Source of the DNA: Bog-756 sp963839925
GTDB lineage: Bacteria; Actinomycetota; Acidimicrobiia; Acidimicrobiales; RAAP-2
DNA length: 64,000 nt
Direction: 5' to 3'
NCBI GenBank assembly: GCA_963839925.1
Contig: CAWIWV010000002.1
Span: forward strand, 682,001 to 746,000
Shown one piece after another: positions 29,400-36,599 of the stretch. Below the pieces are notes generated by a model. The model did not search any database. It was given only the letters and a program-made list of their open reading frames with translations, and was not told the DNA's origin. The position numbers and the translations under genes were made by a program. How positions within the stretch are numbered: position 1 is the first letter of the stretch; each line of letters starts with the position of its first letter.

Positions 29400-30371
29400 T
29401 CAGACGGTGACCCGACTCCGCGACTCCGCGTACAAGGCCATGCTTGCGAATGCGTCCCACTGAGTGACCGGGCTCCACGTCGCAGGATCGAACTCGTGAA
29501 ACGCCATCGCGACGTTCACCGTAATTCGCTCGTTGTTGAGCCACTCCTCAAAGACCCCAAGTTCGATATCGAGGGCTGCCTCCCACGGGGTCATGCCGCG
29601 CTCGAATCGGAGCCGCGACTCGACCTCGATGAATTCGAGGTACCTGCGCACGTCATGGATACCCGCTTGGTCGGTAATCGGTCCGTGGCCTGGTACGACG
29701 ATCCGCGGGTCAAGCGCCACCATTGCATCGCAGGCTTCGATCCAATGGGAGATCGGTCCCGTCCAGACGATCGGTGTGGATCCGATGAACAGCAGGTCAC
29801 CGGAGAACAGCACGTCGACGTCGGGAACGTGGACGACTACGTCACCGGCAGTATGAGCGGGACCCAATTCGATCAGATTGACCGGTCGCCCCGCCACCGA
29901 GAACGAGAGTCTTCCAGAGAAAGTCTTCTGAGGTGGCGTCAGGATCACGTCTGACGTGTCGAAGGAACCGAAGCACCGCTCGAAGTAACTCCCGACGAAA
30001 CCGAAAAGACCCGCCATGGAGAGCGCTGAGTGCAGAATCGAGATGTCATCGACTTCGACCTCCGCGGCCACAGCATCAGAGGAAAGGATCGTGGACCCAG
30101 TCAGGAGTTGGTTCCCATAGCAGTGGTCGCCGTTTGCGTGGGTGTTGACCAGCCAATCGATGCGCGCCGTCTCCGGTATGACGGTGCGGATCGCTGACAG
30201 CATCTCCATCGTGAGATCCAACGTGAACAGAGTGTCGACAAGTAGGACCTCGTCGTCACTTTCGACCAGCCCCGCATTGGAGTATCCCCACCCGCCATCG
30301 GGCTGGAGATACGCATAGGTCCCCGGTGCGATCTCATGCAGTCCCTTTACGAAGGGAAAGTTCGTCGACAT
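29400..30371 (-). CDS. MBL-fold metallo-hydrolase
   Basis: The 323-residue protein has the metallo-beta-lactamase layout. NTHANGDHCYGN (about residue 77) stands where HxHxDH is usual, so the second His is Asn, as in some glyoxalase- and SoxH-like subfamilies. Later come LGPAHTAGDVVVHVPDVDVL, FSGDLLF (metal-bridging Asp) and VVPGHGPI (last His). It is a predicted Zn-dependent hydrolase with unknown substrate. The gene is transcribed opposite to two flanking IS fragments that are collinear with each other. It ends in a 50-residue helical extension often seen in this subfamily. Confidence 0.85.
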   Translation of the reverse strand: MSTNFPFVKGLHEIAPGTYAYLQPDGGWGYSNAGLVESDDEVLLVDTLFTLDLTMEMLSAIRTVIPETARIDWLVNTHANGDHCYGNQLLTGSTILSSDAVAAEVEVDDISILHSALSMAGLFGFVGSYFERCFGSFDTSDVILTPPQKTFSGRLSFSVAGRPVNLIELGPAHTAGDVVVHVPDVDVLFSGDLLFIGSTPIVWTGPISHWIEACDAMVALDPRIVVPGHGPITDQAGIHDVRRYLEFIEVESRLRFERGMTPWEAALDIELGVFEEWLNNERITVNVAMAFHEFDPATWSPVTQWDAFASMALYAESRSRVTV

Positions 30372-30469
30372 CGAGGCATCTATCGACCATCCGGCACCAC
30401 ACCTTGACTCGGATCCAGTGTGCGAGTTGGCGGCTCGGTCGTGAGGGAACGCAAAAGAGGAGTCTCAGC

Positions 30470-30640
30470 GACGTCGTGTTCTTCATCGAGCTCGACCCCC
30501 GACGGATTGCAGGTGATCGGAATCACTGCTCGTCCGACCGGGTCCTGGGTGGCCCAGCATGGTTCGTCGTGACTGCCTCGACCGGAAGCTGATCTTCGGG
30601 CCTCGGCAGCTCGAGCTTCAGGTGGCTGATGATTTACTGC
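30470..30640 (+). mobile_element. Internal remnant of the same IS transposase
   Basis: FFIELDPRR here matches FFIELDTRV of IS copy 1. After an internal deletion, RRDCLDRKLIFGPRQLELQ in the adjacent frame matches RRECLDRMLILGRRHLESV. Together with 28851-29096 it looks like one IS interrupted by the MBL gene region. The end abuts the regulator promoter. Confidence 0.6.
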
Positions 30641-30646
30641 TAAATT
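30633..30646 (+). promoter_or_regulatory. Palindromic operator and -10 of the B12-sensor gene
   Basis: TTTACTGCTAAATT matches the TTTAG(T/C)ACTAAA palindrome in 10 of 12 positions. TAAATT (30641-30646) is a plausible -10, giving a leader of about 30 bases before the regulator. This suggests autoregulation. Confidence 0.55.
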
Positions 30647-30680
30647 ATCCCAACTCCGGGCGCGAACGTAGTCGAAACGA

Positions 30681-31541
30681 GTGGGAATGCCAAGGAAGCC
30701 GTTGACGCTGCAACAGGCGGCGGACAGGTTGGGCGTGCACTACATGACCGTCTATCGCTATGTCCGTACTGGCAAGCTCCCTGCCATCCGCGTGGGCGGC
30801 GCCTGGCAGGTCGACCCAGCTGACCTGGTGCAGATGAAGCCCGCTGCTGCCCGCTCGTCGCGCAGCCCGGCCGCCCGAACCACTGCCACCAAAGCTCAGC
30901 TCGAGGCCCGGCTGCTGGCCGGCGACGAGCACGGTGCCTGGGCGGTACTCGAGGCTGCCCTGGCCTCCGATCGAACACCCTCCGAGGTGCTCCTCCAGTT
31001 GCTGACACCCGCCCTTGAATCGATAGGAGACCGCTGGTCTCGCGGCGAGCTCACGGTGGCCGACGAGCATCTTGCGAGTGCAGTGGCGATTCGGCTCATC
31101 TCGCGGATCGGGGCCCGATTCGGCCACCGCGGACCCAAACGGGGCAGTGTCGTCCTCACCACACCACCAGCCGAGCGGCACTCGGCACCCGTGGCTATGG
31201 CCGCCGATCTACTTCGTTGGGCCGGCTTCAACGTCATCGAGCTCGGTGCTGATACTCCGGCCGACGCCTTGGCCCAAACGCTGACCGGCGTTCCCGACCT
31301 CCTTGCCGTCGCGATGGCATGCACCACCCAAGACTCGATCACCTCGGCCCGCTCGGTCATCTCCCATCTACGCGCCGCACTCCCCGGCACCACGGTATTG
31401 CTCGGGGGCGCCGCGGTCGCCGACACCGACCAGGCATTGCGCCTCGGAGCCGACGGCTACACCGGCCCACGGGGCGACGATTTAGTCCGGGCCGTCGAAG
31501 AACTCGCGGCCGCCCATCGAACAGGTGGACTTCCCGGGTAG
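30681..31541 (+). CDS. Excisionase/BldC-type HTH plus cobalamin-binding sensor (CarH-like)
   Basis: This 286-residue regulator starts at GTG 30681 or ATG 30687. Residues 5-52 form a helix-turn-helix of the excisionase/BldC type (LTLQQAADRLGVHYMTVYRY, then GAWQVDPADLVQM), not the classical MerR domain of CarH. Residues 70-145 form the four-helix B12 cap with W119-x9-E129-H130, the signature of CarH/LitR photoreceptors. The Rossmann B12-binding half follows, with E165-x-H167 (PPAERHSAP), where His 167 is the likely lower cobalt ligand, then LGADTP and LLGGAAVAD. The residue after Trp is Ser, where CarH has the light-state His ligand, so photochemistry may differ. Its neighbours are light-stress genes sharing a palindromic promoter element. 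It probably represses them in the dark or when loaded with adenosylcobalamin. Confidence 0.8.
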   Translation: MGMPRKPLTLQQAADRLGVHYMTVYRYVRTGKLPAIRVGGAWQVDPADLVQMKPAAARSSRSPAARTTATKAQLEARLLAGDEHGAWAVLEAALASDRTPSEVLLQLLTPALESIGDRWSRGELTVADEHLASAVAIRLISRIGARFGHRGPKRGSVVLTTPPAERHSAPVAMAADLLRWAGFNVIELGADTPADALAQTLTGVPDLLAVAMACTTQDSITSARSVISHLRAALPGTTVLLGGAAVADTDQALRLGADGYTGPRGDDLVRAVEELAAAHRTGGLPG

Positions 31542-31583
31542 AGCGAACGGCGGCGAGGTCATCATCCTGGTCGTGCGAGGCAA

Positions 31584-32894
31584 TCAGTCGGCGCGGCCGG
31601 GCTTGGCAAGAACCAGCTGGACATCGCTGATGTGGCGTTCCAGAAACGCAGCCTCGCAGTAGGCAAGGTAGAGATTCCAGAGTCGGCGGAACTCTTGACC
31701 GACCCCGATACACGCGACTGCATCCGTATTCGCCGCCAGGTTTTCTGCCCACCGCCGCAATGTCTCTGGGTAGTAGCGCCCGATGTCCTCCCTGTCCACC
31801 ACGCGAAGATCAGTGGCCCGGGCCAGGCTGGTCGTGAGCGAAGCCACCGAAGGGAGGCACCCACCGGGGAAGACCATGCGGCGCACGAAATCCTGGTGGC
31901 GCTTGGCCCGTTCGAAGCTGCGGTCGTCGATGACGATGCTCTGGATGGCGGCGAGCCCGTCGTCAGTGAGCAGATCGGCGCACTTGGACAGGAACTGGTC
32001 GTGCCATCGCCAGTCCACCGCCTCGATCATCTCGACGGACACCAGCTTGTCGAACTTGCCGTTCAGGTCCCGCCAGTCCAGCCCGAGCACGGTGATCCGA
32101 TCGGTCAGGCCGGCGTCAGCCACCCGCCTTTCTACGTAGGCGCGCTGGGCATCCGAAATGGTGGTGGTGGTGACGCGGCAGCCATAGTGGGTAGCGGCGT
32201 GGATGGCCAGGGCGCCCCAGCCCGAACCGATCTCGACCAGGTGGTCGGAGGGCACCAGCTCAATCTTGGTGCAGAGCCTGTCGACCTTGGTCATTTGCGC
32301 CTCGGCGAGTGTTGCCCCGGGCCGATCAAATATCGCGCACGAGTAGGTCATCGTCTCGTCCAACATGAGCGCGAAGAAGTCGTTGGAGAGGTCGTAGTGC
32401 TCGGCGATGTTGCGCTTGTCGTCGTCCCGGCCGGGAGAGACCAGGCGAGCGGGCAGGTCGAGCACGGTGCGAGACACCCACCCAAGACGATCGAGCCGCT
32501 CGCGAAACGGGGTAGTGGCACGGAACAGAGCCCGCACCAACCCGGTGGGGTCATCGGTATCCCACCATCCGGCCACATACGAGGCGCCAAGTCCGACCGA
32601 CCCCGATCGCAACAGTGATCCATAGGCGCGGCGATCATGAATGGTCACCCTGGCCATCGGCTCGCCCCGTCCAAGCTGGAACGTCTCGCCTCCGTCGGTT
32701 ACCTCAATCGCAGGGCCACTGGAGCGCTGTCCGGCCGCGAGCACGATCCGGCGCGAAAGAGCAGCCGTCCCCCACCCGTTGCGAGTGGTGGCGTGTCGCA
32801 GGATCCGCCTGTCTCGCACCTTTTCGGGCGTCCAACCCTCGGTCGCGTGTGTCGATGTCATGTTGTCATCCGGTTCGACCGCAGTGTGGTTCAC
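31584..32894 (-). CDS. Cyclopropane-fatty-acid-synthase-like SAM methyltransferase
   Basis: GTG 32894 follows AGAGAGGAGGG and overlaps the DUF1365 gene by 29 bases. The 436-residue product has the CFA/mycolic acid synthase core: KRNIAEHYDLSNDFFALMLD, MTYSCAIF, LVEIGSGWGALAIHAA (SAM binding) and VSVEMIEAVDWRWHDQF. It should add a methylene or methyl group to double bonds of unsaturated phospholipid acyl chains. It is the last gene of the FAD oxidoreductase-DUF1365-CFA operon. In Rhodobacter similar CFA-like enzymes in the singlet-oxygen regulon make furan fatty acid precursors; that parallel is inference here. It converges with the B12-sensor gene. Confidence 0.9.
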   Translation of the reverse strand: MNHTAVEPDDNMTSTHATEGWTPEKVRDRRILRHATTRNGWGTAALSRRIVLAAGQRSSGPAIEVTDGGETFQLGRGEPMARVTIHDRRAYGSLLRSGSVGLGASYVAGWWDTDDPTGLVRALFRATTPFRERLDRLGWVSRTVLDLPARLVSPGRDDDKRNIAEHYDLSNDFFALMLDETMTYSCAIFDRPGATLAEAQMTKVDRLCTKIELVPSDHLVEIGSGWGALAIHAATHYGCRVTTTTISDAQRAYVERRVADAGLTDRITVLGLDWRDLNGKFDKLVSVEMIEAVDWRWHDQFLSKCADLLTDDGLAAIQSIVIDDRSFERAKRHQDFVRRMVFPGGCLPSVASLTTSLARATDLRVVDREDIGRYYPETLRRWAENLAANTDAVACIGVGQEFRRLWNLYLAYCEAAFLERHISDVQLVLAKPGRAD

Positions 32895-33816
32895 TGCTCA
32901 GTCCCTCCTCTCTCTGACACGCGCCGACAGGATCGGCGGCGGTGCCTGCATGCCGGTTCTCCCGCCCGGGGTGAGCAAAGAAGGGAGCGCCCTTGAGCCG
33001 CAGGCGGGCTGCGTGCGCGTAGATGCCGGCAGTGACTCGGTGGGTCATTGCCGGGTAGCTCCAGATGAGACGGCCGAGCGAAGCGCGCTCGAGTGCACGG
33101 CGACGCAGGGAAAGGGTGGCAGCGAAGAGCCGCCGGTCTCCCTCGAGTACGTCAAGTCCGACGGTCAGCCGCTCCCCCGGAGCGGTGTAGCGGAGCTCGT
33201 AGTCCAGTCCAGCTGGGAGGAACGGTGAGACATGGAGTTCCTTTGCGAATCGGTGCCTCCCCGGGGAACCCACCACGTAGGCATGGCGATCATGCCATGG
33301 GGTGTTCTCCACTTCGGCCACCATGTGGCGGATCGAATCCGAGTCGGTGGCAGGTTCCGTATGGTCGGCGCAGAAGTACAGACTGATCGGGTTGAACAGC
33401 CAACCCCAGGTCCGGAGGTGGGCAAGCAACGCGATCGGTCCCCCGGGACATCGACCGATGCGCTCGCGCACCAGGTCTCGCACCGATAGGTCGAGAGGTT
33501 TCGCCGGGTCCCCCAAGAAGTCGTTGCGGCGAAACCACACCGGGGCAGGGCGACTGGCCGACCAGGCCGGATGGAGACTGACCACCTCCTCGACCTCGGC
33601 CAGGTCGAGCAGCGGCATGGCCACCTTTTGTTTGAACGAGTTGGTCGGTCCGGGACCGAATCGCTCGTGCGTGAGTACACCCTCGTACATCGAACTGCGC
33701 AAGCCGTTCGAGTTCCGGTCCGGCCAGCGAGGGTGGTTGGCCCTTTTATACGACGAGGTGTTCGCGCCGCTGGGCCTGACGACGACGGTCACCAGGTCAC
33801 TCCCAGAGCCCGACAT
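32866..33816 (-). CDS. DUF1365 protein
   Basis: The 316-residue protein carries the DUF1365 opening SSMYEGVLTHERFGPGPTNS followed by FKQKVAMPLLDL. The conserved WGWLFNPISLYFCAD, HRFAKELHVSPFLP and LSLRRRALE blocks come later. Biochemical function is unknown, but DUF1365 genes nearly always lie between an FAD amine-oxidase-like gene and a CFA-like methyltransferase, and are tied to light or singlet-oxygen responses. It overlaps the upstream gene by 28 bases and the downstream gene by 29, so the three form one operon. The basic tail after about residue 285 may be variable. Confidence 0.88.
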   Translation of the reverse strand: MSGSGSDLVTVVVRPSGANTSSYKRANHPRWPDRNSNGLRSSMYEGVLTHERFGPGPTNSFKQKVAMPLLDLAEVEEVVSLHPAWSASRPAPVWFRRNDFLGDPAKPLDLSVRDLVRERIGRCPGGPIALLAHLRTWGWLFNPISLYFCADHTEPATDSDSIRHMVAEVENTPWHDRHAYVVGSPGRHRFAKELHVSPFLPAGLDYELRYTAPGERLTVGLDVLEGDRRLFAATLSLRRRALERASLGRLIWSYPAMTHRVTAGIYAHAARLRLKGAPFFAHPGRENRHAGTAADPVGACQREEGLSSEPHCGRTG

Positions 33817-35039
33817 GTCTCCACCGCGCTGCGCACGCCGTCCTCGTGGAAGCCATAGCCCCAGTAGGCGCCAGTGAACCAGGTGCGTCGGGTGCCGTTG
33901 ATCTGGTCTCGCTGACCCTGGGCCCGTATCGCAGCCGGGTCGAAGACCGGGTGGGCGTACTGCATCTGGGCCAGTACCTTCTCGGGATCGATGGCGTCGT
34001 CACGGTTGAGGGTCACCAAGACAGGCGTGGCCGAGTCGATGCCCTGGAGGCGGTTGAGGTAGTAGGTGAGCGTGGCCTCGTCACGCTCGGCATCGAGGCG
34101 GTGGTAGTTCCAGCTGGCCCAGGCCCGGGGCTCGCTGGGAAGCAGGCTGCTGTCGGTGTGCAGGGTCGCCCGGTTCGACTGGTACCGAAGCGCGCCGAGC
34201 GTTTCGTGCTCCATGCGGTCGGCGTCGGACAGCAGCCGCAGAGCCTGATCGCTGTGGCTGGCGAGCACCACATGGTCGTACGTTTCAACCCCGGCCTCAC
34301 TCATGACCTCGACGCCACCGTACTCGCGGCGGATCTTGTCGACTCGGTTCCCGAGGCGGAGACGGCCCTCGTTGCGCAATGGGCCCACGATGGCCTCGAC
34401 GTAGCGGGTCGAGCCACCTTCGACCGTGCGCCAGTTTGGCTGGTTGTGCAAACTGAGCAGACCGTGGCGCTCGAAGAAGCGCACGAAGGTGGTGGCGGGG
34501 ATACGGGTGAAGGTGGATGGATTGGCCGACCAGATCGACGAGCCAAGCGGGACGAGGTACCAGTCTCGGAACCCGGCCGACCAGCGGTGCGGTGCCAGGA
34601 CCTCCTCCAGGGTCACGCTGTCGGGTGGCGGGTCGGTCACCAACCGCCGTGCCAGGCGATTGAAGCGGGCCACGTCGACCAGCATCCGCAGGAAGTCGGG
34701 CCGGGCCAGGTTCGCACGACGGGCGAAGACGGTGGAGATCGACGACCCCCGCCACTCGAGGCCGGCGCGCTGGTCGGCCACGCTGAAGCTCATATCGCTG
34801 GGTTTGGTGGCGACCCCGAGCTCATCGAGCAGCCGGCAGAACATGGGGTAGGTACGTTCGTTGTAGACAAGGAACCCGGTGTCGACGTCACAGGTCAGCT
34901 CGGGAAGTTCGATCCGGTGAGTGTGTGCGTGGCCACCGGGACGCTCATCTGTCTCGTAGAGGACGACATCGTGGCGTCGCCGCAGCAAATGGGCAGTGAC
35001 CAGGCCCGATACCCCACTGCCAATGATGGCGATTCGCAT
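33789..35039 (-). CDS. FAD/NAD(P)-dependent oxidoreductase, amine-oxidase-like
   Basis: The 416-residue protein starts MRIAIIGSGVSGLVTAHLLR, a dinucleotide-binding GxGxxG. YETDERPGGHAHTHRIELP is the second FAD motif and VETYDHVVLASHSDQALRLL the FAD-closing motif. It belongs to the group that accompanies DUF1365 and CFA-like enzymes and probably desaturates or oxidises a lipid substrate. ATG 35039 has AGAGGAACGTCC upstream. The leader of about 50 bases starts at a -10 (TAAATA) inside the palindrome at 35094-35109, which it shares with the divergent SRPBCC operon. Confidence 0.9.
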   Translation of the reverse strand: MRIAIIGSGVSGLVTAHLLRRRHDVVLYETDERPGGHAHTHRIELPELTCDVDTGFLVYNERTYPMFCRLLDELGVATKPSDMSFSVADQRAGLEWRGSSISTVFARRANLARPDFLRMLVDVARFNRLARRLVTDPPPDSVTLEEVLAPHRWSAGFRDWYLVPLGSSIWSANPSTFTRIPATTFVRFFERHGLLSLHNQPNWRTVEGGSTRYVEAIVGPLRNEGRLRLGNRVDKIRREYGGVEVMSEAGVETYDHVVLASHSDQALRLLSDADRMEHETLGALRYQSNRATLHTDSSLLPSEPRAWASWNYHRLDAERDEATLTYYLNRLQGIDSATPVLVTLNRDDAIDPEKVLAQMQYAHPVFDPAAIRAQGQRDQINGTRRTWFTGAYWGYGFHEDGVRSAVETCRALGVTW

Positions 35040-35093
35040 GGACGTTCCTCTTTCGTGTCTCGCACCCGTCGGGCGAGGCGAGCGCTCCCGCGT

Positions 35094-35109
35094 TATTTAG
35101 TACTAAAAT
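35094..35109. promoter_or_regulatory. Bidirectional operator-promoter, TTTAGTACTAAA
   Basis: The perfect 12-bp palindrome TTTAGTACTAAA (35096-35107) lies between the divergent operons. Plus-strand TAAAAT (35104-35109) sits six bases before GTG 35116, as expected for a leaderless transcript. Minus-strand TAAATA (35099-35094) serves the FAD oxidoreductase. A dimeric regulator bound here would cover both -10 elements. Confidence 0.65.
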
Positions 35110-35115
35110 AGCCCA

Positions 35116-35550
35116 GTGGCTTCCTACCGCGCACGCGTCGCCTCTTCACTGCCCCCCACCGAGGTCTTCGACTACATGGCCCGTTTCTCCAATGCGGTCG
35201 AGTGGGATCCCGGGGTGACCGAGGCCACCGAGGTCGACCCGGGGGCGCCCGCCATTGGCAGCAGATATCGGCTCACGGTCCGGGCCTTTGGTCGGGCCGT
35301 CCCCCTCGAGTACCGCATTGCCGAATTCGACCGGCCCCATCGTGTCGTCTTCATGGCGGAGAACTCATTCGTGCGCTCCGCCGACGTGATCGAGGTCTCT
35401 GCCGGCACCGAGGCCGGCTCGATGCTGACCTACGACGCCACGTTGGGGCTCAAGGGTCTGGCCGCTCTGTTCAACCCGCTGCTCGGCCCGGCGTTCCGAC
35501 GCATCGGGGACCGGGCCATCGTCGGCCTTCGTGCCGCACTGACGGCATGA
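35116..35550 (+). CDS. SRPBCC (START/polyketide-cyclase-like) lipid-binding protein
   Basis: The 144-residue product has the SRPBCC pattern: VASSLPPTEVFDYMARFSNA, VEWDPGVTEATEVDPG, RYRLTVRAFGRAVPLEYRIA and a long C-terminal helix (LLGPAFRRIGDRAIVGLRAA). Such proteins bind hydrophobic ligands in a deep pocket. GTG 35116 has no ribosome binding site and lies seven bases after a -10 hexamer, so translation is probably leaderless. It opens a three-gene operon with ATGA overlaps. It may hold or present a lipid made by the operon's redox enzymes. Confidence 0.8.
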   Translation: MASYRARVASSLPPTEVFDYMARFSNAVEWDPGVTEATEVDPGAPAIGSRYRLTVRAFGRAVPLEYRIAEFDRPHRVVFMAENSFVRSADVIEVSAGTEAGSMLTYDATLGLKGLAALFNPLLGPAFRRIGDRAIVGLRAALTA

Positions 35551-36599
35551 CCGTCACTCAGCACTCTGTCCGGCACGTCCTCGCCGGAGTCATCGATGCG
35601 GTGGCCGAGGCTGCGGTAGCCCCGAGCTTCAGCCGCATCGGCATCGACCTTCGTCGCCGGCTGGAGGAGTGGGGCGACCCACCCCCCATGAAAGGCCGGG
35701 TAGCGCTGGTCACCGGAGCCACCTCGGGTATAGGTCTGGCGACGGCCACGGCACTGGCCGGCCTCGGGGCCGATCTGCACCTGGTGGGCCGTGATCCCAC
35801 CAGGGCTGCAACCGCGCTCGACGCGGTCGAGTCGGCCGGCCCCGGTCGGGCCGAACTCCACCTGGTCGATCTTTCGGATCTCTCTGCGGTGACCACGTTC
35901 GCGCAGCGCCTCTGCGACAGTACGGACCGCCTCGACGCGCTCGTGCACAATGCCGGGGCACTCACCCGCACCTACCAAGTCACCGTCGACGGGGTCGAGC
36001 GGACGCTCGCTACCCACGTGTTCGGACCCTACGTGCTGACCGCCGGCCTGGCCCCACTGCTCTTCTCCTCGGCCTCCGATGCTGCGACCAGCGTTCCGGT
36101 CACCATCGTCACCATGAGCTCGGGAGGCATGTACTCGCAGCGCTTTGACCTCGGAGCTCTCGATCCCAATCCGAACGAGTACGACGGCGTCGTTGCATAC
36201 GCCAGGGCGAAGCGGGCCCAGCTGGTGTTGGCCGACGCCTGGGCGGCCCACTTTGCGCCGGCCAAGGTGGCCAGTTACTCGATGCACCCGGGCTGGGTGG
36301 ACACGCCCGGTTTGGCCGAAGGCCTCCCCAGGTTCCGCGCGCGCCTCCGTCCGCTCTTGCGCACGCCCGTCGAAGGCGCCGATACCGCGGTGTGGCTGGC
36401 AGCCGGGGGCCCCACCGTCGAAGCACGAGCAGAAGGGATCGCGCCGACGTACTCGGGCTTCTTCCACGACCGGCGTCCTCGGTCCGACCACCGCTTCCCG
36501 GTCACCCATCCGAGCGGACCCGGCGATCCGGCACGTCTACTCGCCTGGTGTCAGTCGCGAACCGGCATCGCGACGCCCGTGCCGGCACCAAGGTCATGA
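35547..36599 (+). CDS. Short-chain dehydrogenase/reductase
   Basis: ATG 35547 overlaps the SRPBCC stop (ATGA). The 350-residue product has about 48 extra N-terminal residues, then the SDR core: GRVALVTGATSGIGLATATA (cofactor binding), ALVHNAGALTRTYQ (NAG) and TIVTMSSGGMY with the catalytic Ser. The active-site pair is YDGVVAYARAKRAQL (Y-x-x-x-K), followed by HPGWVDTPG. It resembles the retinol-dehydrogenase/WWOX-like oxidoreductases found in DUF1365-CFA clusters. A role in oxidising or reducing a lipid alcohol or aldehyde is inference. Confidence 0.88.
   Translation: MTVTQHSVRHVLAGVIDAVAEAAVAPSFSRIGIDLRRRLEEWGDPPPMKGRVALVTGATSGIGLATATALAGLGADLHLVGRDPTRAATALDAVESAGPGRAELHLVDLSDLSAVTTFAQRLCDSTDRLDALVHNAGALTRTYQVTVDGVERTLATHVFGPYVLTAGLAPLLFSSASDAATSVPVTIVTMSSGGMYSQRFDLGALDPNPNEYDGVVAYARAKRAQLVLADAWAAHFAPAKVASYSMHPGWVDTPGLAEGLPRFRARLRPLLRTPVEGADTAVWLAAGGPTVEARAEGIAPTYSGFFHDRRPRSDHRFPVTHPSGPGDPARLLAWCQSRTGIATPVPAPRS

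Noticed and set aside
33846..35111. A 421-codon open frame on the plus strand
   Set aside because: It is the complement of the FAD oxidoreductase, which has a clear GxGxxG motif and operon context.
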